Shown here: one piece after another, positions 16,984 to 24,092 of the stretch
Numbering within the stretch: position 1 is the first letter of the stretch
Layout: each line of letters opens with the position of its first letter
From: Armatimonadota bacterium
GTDB taxonomy: Bacteria; Cloacimonadota; Cloacimonadia; Cloacimonadales; TCS61
Direction of reading: 5' to 3'
Length of the DNA stretch: 34,944 nt
Assembly (NCBI GenBank): GCA_013203665.1
Contig: JABMPU010000152.1
Coordinates: forward strand, 1 to 34,944
The notes under the pieces: generated by a model
The model's input: the letters and a program-made list of their open reading frames with translations, nothing else
Database searches by the model: none
What the model was told of the DNA's origin: nothing
Program-made: the position numbers and the translations under genes

Positions 16984-18961
16984 ATTTATCCTCGTCTACA
17001 ACCTCGAAGTCTGCATCAACAGGACCTTCTTCTTTGGTTTCCTCCGGTTTCGGTTGTGCACCCATTTTGCTCGGATCAAAACCTGCATCCTTCATATCCG
17101 GACCAGCTCCAGCACCTTGAGCAGCCTGTTGTTTCTGCATTTCAGCATAAATGATTTCACCGATTTTCTGAGCCTTTTTGGCAAGGTCATCTCGAACTGC
17201 TTCATATTCTTCTTTAGAAGCATCTTTTTTAGTTAGTTCTTCCAGTTTTTCTTTAGCTTCTTTGATGGCATCTTCCACCGTCTTTTTCTCATCCGGAGAT
17301 AATTTATCGCCATATTCACCCAGACTTTTTTCTGTTGAGAATATCAAAGTATCAAGCTCATTTCGAGCAGTAATGGCTTCTTTCTGTTTCTTATCTTCAT
17401 CGGCATGGGCTTCAGCATCTTTCACCATTCTTTCGATTTCTTCTTCGCTCAAAGTTCCGGTTCTTTCGATTTTTATAGATTGCTCTTTTCCGGTTCCATT
17501 ATCTCTGGCATTAACGTGCAAAATCCCATTTGCATCGATATCAAAAGTTACTTCGATCTGAGGAAGACCTCGTGGAGCTGCTGGAATCCCTGTTAGTTCA
17601 AATCTGCCGAGAGTACGGTTATCACTTGCCATAGAGCGTTCACCCTGAAGAACGTGAATGGATACAGCGGGCTGATTATCTGCTGCTGTCGAGAAAATCT
17701 GGCTTTTCTTGGTTGGAATCGTAGTATTTCTTTCTATGAGGGTTGTCATCACAGCACCCAGAGTTTCAATGCCAAGAGAAAGTGGAGTTACATCCAGAAG
17801 GAGAATATCATTAAGATTCTCATCTCCAGCTAAAATTCCACCTTGAATCGCTGCACCAACTGCAACAACTTCATCCGGGTTTACCGATTGATTCGATTTC
17901 TTTTCGAAGAACTCCTCAACTGCAGCTACAACTGCTGGAATTCGTGTGCTTCCACCAACAAGCAGAATTTCATCGACATCATTGACTGCAAGTTTAGCAT
18001 CCCTCAAAGCCAGTTTACAAGGTTCGATAGAACGAGCGATTAATCCACTTGTCATCCTGTTAAACTGAGAAAGTGAAAGATCCAGATTCAGGTGTTTCGG
18101 TCCACTTGCGTCTGCTGTAATAAAAGGTAGGTTGATATTCGTAGTTTGCGTGCCGGAAAGCTCAATTTTAGCTTTTTCAGCAGCTTCTTTAATCCTTTGC
18201 AACGCCATTGGATCGTTTGAAATATCAATGCCTTCTTGTTTTTTGAATTCAGAAAGAATCCAATCCATAATTATCTTATCAAAGTCATCACCACCAAGAT
18301 GAGTATCTCCATTTGTAGAAAGCACTTCCACTACACCTTCGGCAACTTCCAAAATAGAAATATCAAAAGTCCCGCCACCGAGATCATAAACTGCAACTTT
18401 TTCTTCTTTTTTGCTTTCCAAACCATAAGCAAGAGCTGCTGCGGTCGGTTCATTTATGATTCTTTTCACATCCAGACCAGCGATTCGACCGGCATCTTTT
18501 GTTGCCTGTCTTTGAGCATCGTTGAAATAGGCTGGAACAGTAATTACTGCTTCTTCAATTTTACTACCAAGATGAGCTTCAGCAGTTTCCTTCATTTTGG
18601 TGAGTACCATCGAAGAAATCTCCTGTGGAGTGTGGTCTTTATTTTCCACATCGATATGAACTCTTACTTCGCCCATTTTTCCGCTTTTCACAGTATAATT
18701 TACATTCTGAATTTCAGAACCTACTTCATTGAGCTGCCTTCCCATAAATCTCTTGATAGATGAGATTGTATTTCTGGGATTTGTAACTGCTTGACGCTTT
18801 GCTAATTGTCCCACCAATCTCTCTTTGTCTTTTGTAAAAGCTACTACCGAAGGAGTTGTTCTGCTTCCTTCCGCACTTTGAATTACAACGGGTTTTCCAC
18901 CTTCCATCACACTTACGCAGGAATTTGTGGTTCCTAAATCTATTCCGATTATTTTACCCAT
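16982..18961 (-). CDS. dnaK: Chaperone protein DnaK (Hsp70)
   Basis: ATP-driven Hsp70 chaperone. 659 residues, slightly longer than E. coli DnaK. The start [20 protein letters not shown] is canonical. The ATPase-domain motifs [20 protein letters not shown] and [14 protein letters not shown] are intact, as is the linker [13 protein letters not shown] with the substrate-binding domain. The tail has the Gln/Gly/Ala stretch ([11 protein letters not shown]), an extra Pro/Glu/Lys-rich segment and an acidic end ([11 protein letters not shown]) close to the family's EEVKD-type terminus. The ribosome binding site AAGGAGG is strong. It is third in the HrcA-controlled cluster, separated from grpE by 101 bases holding a small hairpin. 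A 31-bp hairpin element touches its stop codon. Confidence 0.98.
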   Translation of the reverse strand: MGKIIGIDLGTTNSCVSVMEGGKPVVIQSAEGSRTTPSVVAFTKDKERLVGQLAKRQAVTNPRNTISSIKRFMGRQLNEVGSEIQNVNYTVKSGKMGEVRVHIDVENKDHTPQEISSMVLTKMKETAEAHLGSKIEEAVITVPAYFNDAQRQATKDAGRIAGLDVKRIINEPTAAALAYGLESKKEEKVAVYDLGGGTFDISILEVAEGVVEVLSTNGDTHLGGDDFDKIIMDWILSEFKKQEGIDISNDPMALQRIKEAAEKAKIELSGTQTTNINLPFITADASGPKHLNLDLSLSQFNRMTSGLIARSIEPCKLALRDAKLAVNDVDEILLVGGSTRIPAVVAAVEEFFEKKSNQSVNPDEVVAVGAAIQGGILAGDENLNDILLLDVTPLSLGIETLGAVMTTLIERNTTIPTKKSQIFSTAADNQPAVSIHVLQGERSMASDNRTLGRFELTGIPAAPRGLPQIEVTFDIDANGILHVNARDNGTGKEQSIKIERTGTLSEEEIERMVKDAEAHADEDKKQKEAITARNELDTLIFSTEKSLGEYGDKLSPDEKKTVEDAIKEAKEKLEELTKKDASKEEYEAVRDDLAKKAQKIGEIIYAEMQKQQAAQGAGAGPDMKDAGFDPSKMGAQPKPEETKEEGPVDADFEVVDEDK

Positions 18962-18976
18962 TTTTCCTCCTTATCA

Positions 18977-19010
18977 CGGCATAGTTCCGAAGGTTTTCGG
19001 GACGAAGCCG
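18977..19010. repeat. Small hairpin between grpE and dnaK
   Basis: CGGC (18977-18980) pairs with GCCG (19007-19010), and inside it CCGAA (18987-18991) pairs with TTCGG (18996-19000). It contains TTCCGAAGGTTTTC, which resembles the Cys-Gly-rich variant of the AACC/GGTT family at 33654-33709. Confidence 0.4.
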
Positions 19011-19062
19011 GACATCTATTTTTTTTATTTTTACAACTAACAAATCTAACATTTTATATTTT

Positions 19063-19632
19063 CTATTGTTTGTTTTTGTTCGTTGCTAATTTTTCTTTTT
19101 TTGGTTTTTCTCCGTTTGAAACAGCAACTCTTGCAGCTCGAATTACTTTTTCATTCATCAAATATCCATTTTGGATTACAGCTACAATTATGTTTTCTTC
19201 CAGATCGGAAGGAATGTGTGCCAAAGCTTCATGATAATTGGGATCAAATTCCTTTTCCAAAGCTTCAATTTTGGTAACTCCTTCCTTTTTAAGAACATTA
19301 TCCAATTGCTGATAAATCAAATCTATTCCTTTTTTAAAGGACTTTAAATTCTGTTTTTTATTTTCAGGATGAAGCGCTCTTTCAAAATTATCCACCACAT
19401 CACAAAGTTCTAAAACCAATCTTTCTGTAGCGTTTTTGATCCAGCCGGATTTTTCCTCGAAAGAGCGACGACGAAAATTATCAAATTCCGCAGCAGTTCG
19501 TATCCATTTATCTTTTATCTCTTCATTTTCCTTTTGCAATAAAGCATATTTTTCTTTTAAAGTTAGCTTTTTTTCTTCTACTTTCTTATCTTTTTTTTCA
19601 ACTTCAATTTCATCTTTTTTATTTTCTGTCAT
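19063..19632 (-). CDS. grpE: Nucleotide exchange factor GrpE
   Basis: Releases ADP from DnaK. 189 residues, normal length. A lysine/glutamate-rich start (about 1-25) leads into the long dimerising helix (KYALLQKENEEIKDKWIRTA), then the family motif EFDNFRRR and VVDNFERAL. The beta-wing domain includes FDPNYHEALAHIP and ends NEKVIRAARVAVSNG. Its ATG lies within the end of hrcA (14-base overlap), so the two genes are translationally coupled. Confidence 0.96.
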   Translation of the reverse strand: MTENKKDEIEVEKKDKKVEEKKLTLKEKYALLQKENEEIKDKWIRTAAEFDNFRRRSFEEKSGWIKNATERLVLELCDVVDNFERALHPENKKQNLKSFKKGIDLIYQQLDNVLKKEGVTKIEALEKEFDPNYHEALAHIPSDLEENIIVAVIQNGYLMNEKVIRAARVAVSNGEKPKKEKLATNKNKQ

Positions 19633-20677
19633 TTTGAGGTACCATCATTCCCTTTTTTGTAGTTTTTGTAATTATCCTGGCAATCTCTTTTATGATTGGA
19701 ATGTTCTTCCTGTAATCCATCCTAACAGGACCAAGAACACCCAGAAATCCCGGAATACCAAAAATCTCATATTTGGCGTAAATAAGCGAATAATTCGCCA
19801 GCTCAGGCTGTCCCAAATCTTCTCCAAGAAGAATATTCAAAGAATCTTTAGAATCATATTTCTGCATAATCCTAACTAAATGATCCTGACGCTGGATAAA
19901 ACCCAGAAATGTCAAAATCGAGCTTTTATCATCAAATTCCGGTTGTTCCAGAAAACTTATATTTCCATCAAAATGAATGAAATAGCTGCTGATTTCCGTG
20001 ATCGCATTATTAAGTTCATCCAGAAAAAGTCTGAGAAGTGTGTTTTCTTCTGTTACCTGGTCAGATACTTCATCCAAATATTTATTTTGAATATCATAAA
20101 GCCGCAATCCCACAAACTCATCATTAACATAACGAACTATCGCTCTCAATTGCTGTTCACCGATACTATGATCACACTTTAAAATCACTGTTTTATCCAA
20201 TCCTGAATCCAAACTGACCACAAAAAGAAGCTTGTCGGAAGAAATCTTGAAAACATCTAATTTATCCAGGTATCCATAAGAAACTTCAGGTTCTGCCACA
20301 AAGCTTAATTGGTCGGTTTCTCTGGCTAAAAGCTGCATTATGTAATGAAGAGCCAAAGGTGTATCGCGATAATTTTTTACGATAATTTCACGCAATAAAT
20401 CTGTTTTCTCATACTCAGAATTTCTATATTCCTGCATAACTTGATCAATATATTTTCTATAACCTTTTATGGTCGGAACTCTTCCGGCAGATGTATGTGG
20501 TTGATAAATCAGGTTACTTTTTTCAAGTTTATTCAGGTCGATCCGAATCGTGGCAGGACTGGCATCTTTGATATATTTTTCAGATATAAGTTTGGATGAA
20601 ACAGGTTCCACAGATTGGATGTATTCTTCAATCAAATAAGAGAGAACCTTTTCCTGCCTTATTATATTTTTCTTCAT
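19619..20677 (-). CDS. hrcA: Heat-inducible transcription repressor HrcA
   Basis: Represses the heat-shock cluster by binding CIRCE operators; GroEL activity usually sets its function. 352 residues from the chosen start, normal length. The N-terminal winged helix (KKNIIRQEKVLSYLIEEYIQ, then SPATIRIDLNKLEKSNLIYQ and HTSAGRVPTIKGYRKYID) is textbook HrcA. An in-frame ATG at 20728 would add 17 residues but would place part of the CIRCE operator inside the coding region and lacks a ribosome binding site. The ATG at 20677 has AAGGA upstream, so I choose it. First gene of hrcA-grpE-dnaK-dnaJ and, by its operators, self-regulated. Confidence 0.96.
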   Translation of the reverse strand: MKKNIIRQEKVLSYLIEEYIQSVEPVSSKLISEKYIKDASPATIRIDLNKLEKSNLIYQPHTSAGRVPTIKGYRKYIDQVMQEYRNSEYEKTDLLREIIVKNYRDTPLALHYIMQLLARETDQLSFVAEPEVSYGYLDKLDVFKISSDKLLFVVSLDSGLDKTVILKCDHSIGEQQLRAIVRYVNDEFVGLRLYDIQNKYLDEVSDQVTEENTLLRLFLDELNNAITEISSYFIHFDGNISFLEQPEFDDKSSILTFLGFIQRQDHLVRIMQKYDSKDSLNILLGEDLGQPELANYSLIYAKYEIFGIPGFLGVLGPVRMDYRKNIPIIKEIARIITKTTKKGMMVPQNDRK

Positions 20678-20691
20678 TTCAAATCCTTCTT

Positions 20692-20718
20692 TTAGCACTC
20701 CAAATATTTTACTGCTAA
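20692..20718. promoter_or_regulatory. CIRCE-type HrcA operator, copy 1
   Basis: TTAGCACTC (perfect left arm, 20692-20700), nine bases, then TACTGCTAA (20710-20718), which matches the consensus right arm GAGTGCTAA at 7 of 9 positions. It lies just downstream of the candidate -10 box on the minus strand, over the likely transcript start. Confidence 0.82.
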
Positions 20719-20726
20719 CAAAAGAC

Positions 20727-20754
20727 AATTTAATTCAAAAAGATAAATTGTCAA
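20727..20754 (-). promoter_or_regulatory. Candidate sigma-70 promoter of hrcA-grpE-dnaK-dnaJ
   Basis: On the minus strand, TTGACA (20754-20749), a 16-base spacer and TAAATT (20732-20727). The -35 overlaps the weak arm of CIRCE copy 2 and the transcript start falls near CIRCE copy 1. Confidence 0.6.
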
Positions 20755-20774
20755 TCTAAATCTTAGAGTGCTAA
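20748..20774. promoter_or_regulatory. CIRCE-type HrcA operator, copy 2
   Basis: TTGTCAATC (20748-20756) matches the consensus left arm at 6 of 9 positions. After nine bases comes a perfect right arm GAGTGCTAA (20766-20774). The degenerate arm coincides with the -35 box, which may explain its divergence. Confidence 0.65.
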
Positions 20775-20928
20775 CTTTTGGAGGATTGAGATATTATTTG
20801 TGTAATTTTATTTTGAAGAAGTGATTAAAATATTTCTAATTGTTCGGAAGCATCTTTTTGATACAATGAGATATGTTTCATTTCGTCAACAAAAGTTTTG
20901 ATTATTTATTTTCAAAACCCTCTTTAGT

Positions 20929-20947
20929 TCTCCCTTAAAAGGGGAGA
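20929..20947. repeat. CTCC/GGAG hairpin repeat downstream of rarA
   Basis: TCTCCC (20929-20934) pairs with GGGAGA (20942-20947), followed by TTAGAAGG. It lies 18 bases beyond the rarA stop. Confidence 0.5.
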
Positions 20948-20964
20948 TTAGAAGGAATATTAGT

Positions 20965-22344
20965 TTATTCATCCTGCTCGTCAGGGCGTAACGAATCGAA
21001 GCCTGATTTCCTTTCGCCTTTTTCCTTTTTCCTTTCCACCTTCTCTTCCTTCAACTTCTTCCACCAATCCAATCGCTTTTGAATTTCCTTCTCAAAACCA
21101 AATTTAGATGGTTTATAATATACTTTCTCGCTCATTTTATCCGGGAAATAATTTTGATAAGAATATGCATCTTCAAATTCATGCGAATATTTGTAATTTT
21201 TTCCGTATTCCAGGTCTTTCATCAACTTGGTGGGAGCATTGCGGATATGAAGCGGAACTCCGAGATGGCTGGTTTTTTGTGCATCTGAAGCAGCTTTTTT
21301 GTAGGCAGTATATAACGCATTACTTTTTGGAGCAGTTGCCAGGTAAACCACGAGTTGAGCAAGATGAACATTTGCTTCCGGCATCCCCAAAAAGTGAACT
21401 GCATCCTTTGCTGCAATCGCCTGAATAAGAGCATTCGGATCAGCAAGTCCGACATCTTCAGAAGCAAATCGAACTAATCTGCGAGCGATATAAAGTGGGT
21501 CTTCACCAGCTTCCAGCATTCTTGCCAGCCAGTAAAGTCCGGCTTGAGGATCGCTGCCACGCAAAGATTTATGCAAAGCAGAGATCACATTGTAATGTTC
21601 TTCCCTATCTTTATCATAGAACATGGCTTTGCGGCTGAGAATTTTCGAGATGAACTTCACATCTATTTTTTGATCTTTCTTTACATTTCTAAAAATGCTT
21701 TCCAGGTAGTTTAATGCTTTGCGAGCATCACCACTGCTGAGTTCTGCTAAATAAGGAAAACATTTTTCCTCAAATTCAAGCTTCGTTTCCACAACCTTCA
21801 AAGCATGATTGATAATGCTGATAATATCTTCATCTGAAAGCTGTTCCAACACGAATACCTGGCAACGGGAAAGCAAAGGAGAGATAATTTCAAAAGATGG
21901 ATTTTCCGTTGTTGCTCCTATCAGGATAACAGCTCCGGATTCGATATAATACAAAAAGGCATCCTGCTGAGATTTATTGAAACGGTGAATTTCATCTATA
22001 AAAAGAATGGTACTTTTGTTCTTTTCTTTGAGATTGTATTCTGCTTCCTTCATCACAGCTTTCACATCTTTAATGCTGGAAAGCACAGCACTGAAAGCTA
22101 TAAACCTACTGGATGTCTTTTTCTCAATAAGCCGTGCAATGGTGGTTTTTCCTGTGCCGGGAGGTCCCCACAAAATGAATGAACTGTAATTATCAGTTTC
22201 TATCATATTCCTCAGAAGAGAACCTTGTTTCAGAATTTTTTCCTGCCCGTAAATCTCATCTAAGGATTGTGGTCGGATCTTTTCTGCCAGCGGAATATTA
22301 GTAGGTTTTATTTCTTTATCGAAAAGAGAAAATTGGTCGGACAT
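20965..22344 (-). CDS. rarA: Replication-associated recombination protein A (RarA/MgsA, AAA+ ATPase)
   Basis: AAA+ ATPase acting at stalled or gapped replication forks. 459 residues. The entry motif RPQSLDEIYGQEKIL is typical. Walker A is GPPGTGKTT (60-68), Walker B ILFIDEIHRFNKSQQDA, followed by ATTENPSFEI with sensor 1 and LLSRCQVF with the arginine finger. The C-terminal tetramerisation region (ASEDVGLADPNALIQAIAAK, HLGVPLHIRNAPTKLMK) is intact. The end is extended by a Lys/Glu-rich tail (about residues 425-459) that is encoded by a CT-rich tract on the plus strand and finishes FDSLRPDEQDE. Ribosome binding site AAGGA before the ATG. Probably cotranscribed with the upstream lipid kinase. 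Confidence 0.96.
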   Translation of the reverse strand: MSDQFSLFDKEIKPTNIPLAEKIRPQSLDEIYGQEKILKQGSLLRNMIETDNYSSFILWGPPGTGKTTIARLIEKKTSSRFIAFSAVLSSIKDVKAVMKEAEYNLKEKNKSTILFIDEIHRFNKSQQDAFLYYIESGAVILIGATTENPSFEIISPLLSRCQVFVLEQLSDEDIISIINHALKVVETKLEFEEKCFPYLAELSSGDARKALNYLESIFRNVKKDQKIDVKFISKILSRKAMFYDKDREEHYNVISALHKSLRGSDPQAGLYWLARMLEAGEDPLYIARRLVRFASEDVGLADPNALIQAIAAKDAVHFLGMPEANVHLAQLVVYLATAPKSNALYTAYKKAASDAQKTSHLGVPLHIRNAPTKLMKDLEYGKNYKYSHEFEDAYSYQNYFPDKMSEKVYYKPSKFGFEKEIQKRLDWWKKLKEEKVERKKEKGERKSGFDSLRPDEQDE

Positions 22345-22358
22345 AATTTTTCCTTAAT

Positions 22359-22379
22359 AGCCACAAAATACACAAAAAA
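22359..22379. repeat. TTCGTG-type repeat, reverse orientation
   Basis: AGCCACAAAATACACAAAAA reads on the minus strand as TTTTTGTGTATTTTGTGGCT, the same pattern as 33761-33786 and the split copy at 761-826. Confidence 0.4.
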
Positions 22380-22391
22380 TTCAGTTACAAA

Positions 22392-22422
22392 AACTTCACA
22401 AATCCTGGAGATTTGTTAAGTT
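22392..22422. repeat. 31-bp hairpin element at the lipid-kinase stop codon
   Basis: Arms AACTT/AAGTT and ACAAATC/GATTTGT around a 5-base loop. It starts in the base next to the TGA stop (22423-22425, minus strand). Compared with the dnaK copy, one stem pair is swapped from C-G to A-T, so pairing is preserved. Confidence 0.7.
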
Positions 22423-23337
22423 TCAACAAATCAAGTTTATTTTTTTAGGAAGCAATTCAATCTTGAGATGTTTCGGATCCTTCAAATCCGGAATCTCACC
22501 ATCAAAATATACAGGCAGCCTATCCTTCGAACTAATCTCTACAAAACTGCTTCTCCTGATTGTAACTTCCGGTTCTTTAAGGTGTTTCCCGGGAATCACT
22601 GATGGTAATACTTTTAAGACCCTTCTGCGATTAATTTTATCTATAAAACACAAGTCAAAAACACCGTCATCAGCTTTGGCATCCGGTGTTAACTGAAATC
22701 CGCTTCCGCTAAAACGACAGTTGCCAACTGTTAACATCAAGAATTCAGAATCGATTTCTTCATCCGAAATTTTTACTTTCATCTTATAGGATTTATTTGG
22801 AATTAATGTTAAAAGAATAGCAGCGAAATAGCGCGGCATTCCATTCAAATATTTGATCTTCCTCGAGTTTTCTGCAACCTTGGCATCAAAACCGATTCCC
22901 AATGCATTCCCGAAATAAAAATCTTCAATTTTTCCAACATCAACTAAAGTTGTTTTTTCCCTGGTTAAGACTTCAAGTGCTTTTTCGAGAGTGTGGGGAA
23001 TATGGAAATAATGGGCAAAATCGTTTCCTCCTCCTTTTGGTATAATACCAAACAAAACGGAGTCACTCTTGTTGGAGAGCATTATGCCATTAAGAACTTC
23101 GTTTACTGTGCCATCTCCACCTGCTGCCACAATCTTCCTATATCCGTGCTTGATGGCATCGCGAGCAAGTGTTATTGCGTGTTTTGGTGCTTTTGTAATT
23201 TCGATTTCAAAATTCAAATTGTGCTCATTTAATCTGTTAATCAAGCCTGTTACTTTACGTCCGGTTTTTCCTCTGCCTGCTGTTGTATTTACAATGAAAA
23301 AAAACTTCTCTTTTCTGCTTCTGTGAATAATTTGCAT
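22423..23337 (-). CDS. Diacylglycerol/lipid kinase family protein (DagK/YegS type)
   Basis: Phosphorylates diacylglycerol or a related lipid at the inner face of the membrane. 304 residues, normal length. The nucleotide-binding start FFIVNTTAGRGKTGRK, the catalytic motif GGDGTVNEVLNG (from residue 73) and the second motif IIPKGGGNDFAHYF are all present. A later HLKEPEVTIRRSS strand and the DGE motif (YFDGEIP) complete the C-terminal domain. The ATG follows AAGGAGA. It sits between rsmI and rarA, all minus strand. The exact lipid substrate cannot be told. Confidence 0.92.
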   Translation of the reverse strand: MQIIHRSRKEKFFFIVNTTAGRGKTGRKVTGLINRLNEHNLNFEIEITKAPKHAITLARDAIKHGYRKIVAAGGDGTVNEVLNGIMLSNKSDSVLFGIIPKGGGNDFAHYFHIPHTLEKALEVLTREKTTLVDVGKIEDFYFGNALGIGFDAKVAENSRKIKYLNGMPRYFAAILLTLIPNKSYKMKVKISDEEIDSEFLMLTVGNCRFSGSGFQLTPDAKADDGVFDLCFIDKINRRRVLKVLPSVIPGKHLKEPEVTIRRSSFVEISSKDRLPVYFDGEIPDLKDPKHLKIELLPKKINLIC

Positions 23338-23357
23338 ATAATGTCTCCTTTTTTACC

Positions 23358-23390
23358 TCATCCTCGGTTCTTCTCCTTCGAGGAGAAGGA
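23358..23390. repeat. CTCC/GGAG hairpin repeat between rsmI and the lipid kinase
   Basis: TTCTCC (23371-23376), TTCGA, GGAGAA (23382-23387), with an outer TCATCC/GGATGA pair. It fills most of the 56-base gap between the two genes. Confidence 0.55.
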
Positions 23391-23393
23391 TGA

Positions 23394-24092
23394 CTATTTT
23401 CTCCCTTTCCGTTGGAAGAGGGATTTCAATATAAACACAAACTCTCCTTTTGGTAAATCCTGGGTCATAATGGAAAGTTCCTTCAAATTTCCCCAAAAGA
23501 TTTTTTCTTCGGGTTGAGTTAATTTATAAGCAATTATCGCTTGTCTTTTCTCTCCGAGAACCTTTATCATATCTCTTAATAATTGTTTCAATCTGTATGG
23601 AGCTTCTAAGAAAACGATATCATAATTTCGAGGCAGTTTCTTAAGAGCGGAAATCCGTTTATCCTTATTTGCCGGCAAGAAACCATAATAAAGGAATTTA
23701 TCAAGTTTGATGCCGCTTGCCATCAAAGCTGTCATTATCGAAGATGCTCCGGGAATCGGAATAACCTGAATTCCATTTTGATGACATTGCCAGACCAGTT
23801 CATTTCCCGGGTCAGCAAAAAGTGGTAATCCGCCATCACTGATAAGAGCAGCAGTTTCTCCGCTATTCAAAATTCTCATTAAAAGCGAATTAGTTTGCTC
23901 TTTTTCGTTATGTTCGTTCAGGAGTTCAAGAGGTTTTTCGATGTTATAAGATTTCAGCAATCTGCTGCCAATTTTGAATTCCTCGCAAATCACAAAATCA
24001 ACTTGTTTCAAGACTTTTAAAGCACGCAGGGTAATATCATCCGGATTTCCAATGGGAGTAGCAACTACAAAGAGCTTACTTTTTGAAGACAC
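23394..24092 (-). CDS. rsmI: RsmI-family 16S rRNA 2'-O-methyltransferase (tetrapyrrole-methylase fold)
   Basis: Probably methylates the 2'-O of C1402 in 16S rRNA with S-adenosylmethionine. The start KLFVVATPIGNPDDITLRAL is diagnostic. The next motif reads CEEFKIGSRLL where most RsmI proteins have AEDTR, and ISDGGLPLFADPG replaces the usual SDAGTPGISDPG, so this is a divergent member. PIPGASSIMTALMASG and GEFVFILK are kept. An ATG at 24137 would overlap the upstream gene by 62 bases. The GTG at 24092, with GGGAA upstream, cuts this to 17 bases and begins just before the conserved fold, so I prefer it (232 residues). The overlap implies coupling with the YfhO-like gene. Confidence 0.87.
   Translation of the reverse strand: MSSKSKLFVVATPIGNPDDITLRALKVLKQVDFVICEEFKIGSRLLKSYNIEKPLELLNEHNEKEQTNSLLMRILNSGETAALISDGGLPLFADPGNELVWQCHQNGIQVIPIPGASSIMTALMASGIKLDKFLYYGFLPANKDKRISALKKLPRNYDIVFLEAPYRLKQLLRDMIKVLGEKRQAIIAYKLTQPEEKIFWGNLKELSIMTQDLPKGEFVFILKSLFQRKGRK

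Noticed and set aside
20678-20728. Longer HrcA starting at 20728
   Set aside because: It would translate through a CIRCE operator arm and the likely transcript start, and lacks a ribosome binding site; 20677 has AAGGA.
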